Positions 63,301 through 64,000 of a stretch of DNA of 64,000 bases are shown here, in pieces; position 1 is the stretch's first letter, and each line of letters begins with the position of its first letter. Below the pieces are notes generated by a model. It did no database searches. It saw only the letters and a program-made list of their open reading frames with translations, and had not been told where the DNA came from. The position numbers were made by a program, and so were the translations under genes. Location: contig OZ037859.1 in the NCBI GenBank assembly GCA_964035575.1, positions 124,001-188,000 on the forward strand, written 5' to 3'. Source of the DNA: Rhynchopus sp. YZ270_cl-10. Taxonomy: Eukaryota > Euglenozoa > Diplonemea > Diplonemida > Diplonemidae.

Positions 63301-64000
63301 CCGCCTTCGTGTCGATGCTGTTGTGCGTGTTGAAGCGGCGCACCACCACACCGAACACGACCACGTCCTGTGCGTCGAGCTTGTTGAAGATGGTCTTCGT
63401 GTCGGGCACGTCGTGGATCTCGCCGTCAGAGATGATGATAACCGCACGCGGGCGAGAGTTGTCCTCGAACATGTTCGACGCCATCTCCAGACCCCTGCGC
63501 ACCATCGTCCCCTGCGCGATGAACTGGTCCTCATGCCACGCGATGTCCTTCAGCAGCTCCGACTCCTTTCCGGACAGCATTCCCCCAGTGGTGCCCCTCA
63601 TGTTCGAGGTTGTCGTCTTTGCGTAGGAAACATGCGGGGTACGTCCGTACTTGTAGTAGGGGCGGGTGGTGCCGTACTTGGACGAGAACTGGACGATACC
63701 GACACGCACACCTGCCTCAGGCTTCTCTCCTGCAGCAGTGTTGCTAAGGGGCAGGTCCTTGACCCAGTCTGCAAGCATCTCGGTGAGGGCGTAGAAACCG
63801 TGGCTGTGCTTTGTGAAGGACTTCTTCATGGAGCCAGACCCGTCGATGACGAGCACGACGTCAAGGCTCTTGCAGGACATCGAGCAGCTGCCGTGCACCT
63901 GCTTGCAGCACACTGCCTCAGAGTCGTACAGGTTGTCGCGGTCCGAACACTTAGTGACGCCGGTCACGTTCACCTCCCTGCACGAGCGGACGGGCGACGG
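60304..64000 (-). CDS. VWA/C-type-lectin type I surface protein, N-terminus beyond window
   Basis: Adhesion-type receptor. Exons seen: 61191-64000 (open at the window edge), 61068-61140, 60875-61020 and 60304-60748, all joined by GTATGC introns with codons completed across the junctions. From the N side: a Cys-containing segment; a VWA domain with MIDAS motif DGSGS (VVLVIDGSGSMKKSF) and the later partner loops GTMV and IIISDGEIHD; a Cys-rich stretch; a C-type lectin domain (YYAQRGISWDDARKACE to WNDLPMDFKKIDGYVCEW), then many more cysteines. The last exon has an acidic stalk, one membrane helix (SWIAILIGCIVGIFLVGMVGYAFV) and a 50-residue cytoplasmic tail. WND near the lectin end suggests calcium-dependent sugar binding but lacks the usual EPN. 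Likely cell-cell or prey recognition (inference). Confidence 0.88.
60806..60838. repeat. (GA)n/(GT)n microsatellite in receptor intron
   Basis: GAGAGAGAGAGAG followed by TGTGTGTGT within the intron between the third and last exons seen. Confidence 0.9.

Overview
The window looks like nuclear DNA of a euglenozoan protist, most likely a diplonemid (inference; no rRNA or spliced-leader gene is present to prove it). All 22 recognisable protein genes lie on the minus strand across 64 kb. Most start codons follow a pyrimidine tract plus AG by a few to about 60 nt, as expected for spliced-leader trans-splicing of a polycistronic transcript. There are also ordinary cis-introns. I placed 21, all GT-AG, and 17 of them begin GTATG. 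Coding DNA is GC-rich, while the spacers are AT-rich and full of homopolymer runs. Dinoflagellates also have one-strand gene arrays and spliced leaders, but the uniform GT donors argue against them.

Layout by coordinate (transcription runs from high to low numbers): triose-phosphate/nucleotide-sugar transporter-like protein (1.6-2.5 kb); FtsH/m-AAA protease (4.2-6.5); a 5.2 kb gene-free stretch; EF-hand voltage-gated K+ channel (11.7-14.2); PIP-box nuclear protein (15.0-15.9); secreted Cys-rich protein with an apparent frameshift (16.7-17.5); DUF218 membrane protein (18.2-19.1); PIG-Q/Gpi1 (19.2-20.5); DHHC palmitoyltransferase (21.2-22.6); two unfamiliar large proteins, one methyltransferase-like and one with EF-hands (22.9-27.5); ribonucleotide reductase large subunit (29.5-34.1); UBL-ankyrin protein (34.4-35.2); SAM/C2HC zinc-finger protein (35.8-37.0); small membrane protein (37.4-38.1); UTP21/WDR36 (39.1-42.4); secreted half-size KatG-like peroxidase (43.6-44.8); GT60 GlcNAc-transferase (46.1-47.6); coiled-coil protein (48.5-50.3); myristoylated neuronal-calcium-sensor-like protein (52.1-53.0); INTS9-like protein (53.1-55.0); secreted EGF + GH43-like protein (55.7-56.8); VWA/C-type-lectin surface receptor, cut by the window edge (60.3-64.0).

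The genes are not one pathway. They mix housekeeping functions (dNTP synthesis, rRNA processing, mitochondrial proteolysis, GPI anchors) with secreted or surface proteins (peroxidase, GH43, VWA-lectin, GT60) and several calcium-binding proteins.

The spacers carry the least expected content. I found several short mobile elements with terminal inverted repeats and target-site duplications. Two of them sit in the last intron of the ribonucleotide reductase gene, and three have tandem-repeat cores. There are also at least two families of short stem-loop repeats whose copies all point the same way relative to transcription.
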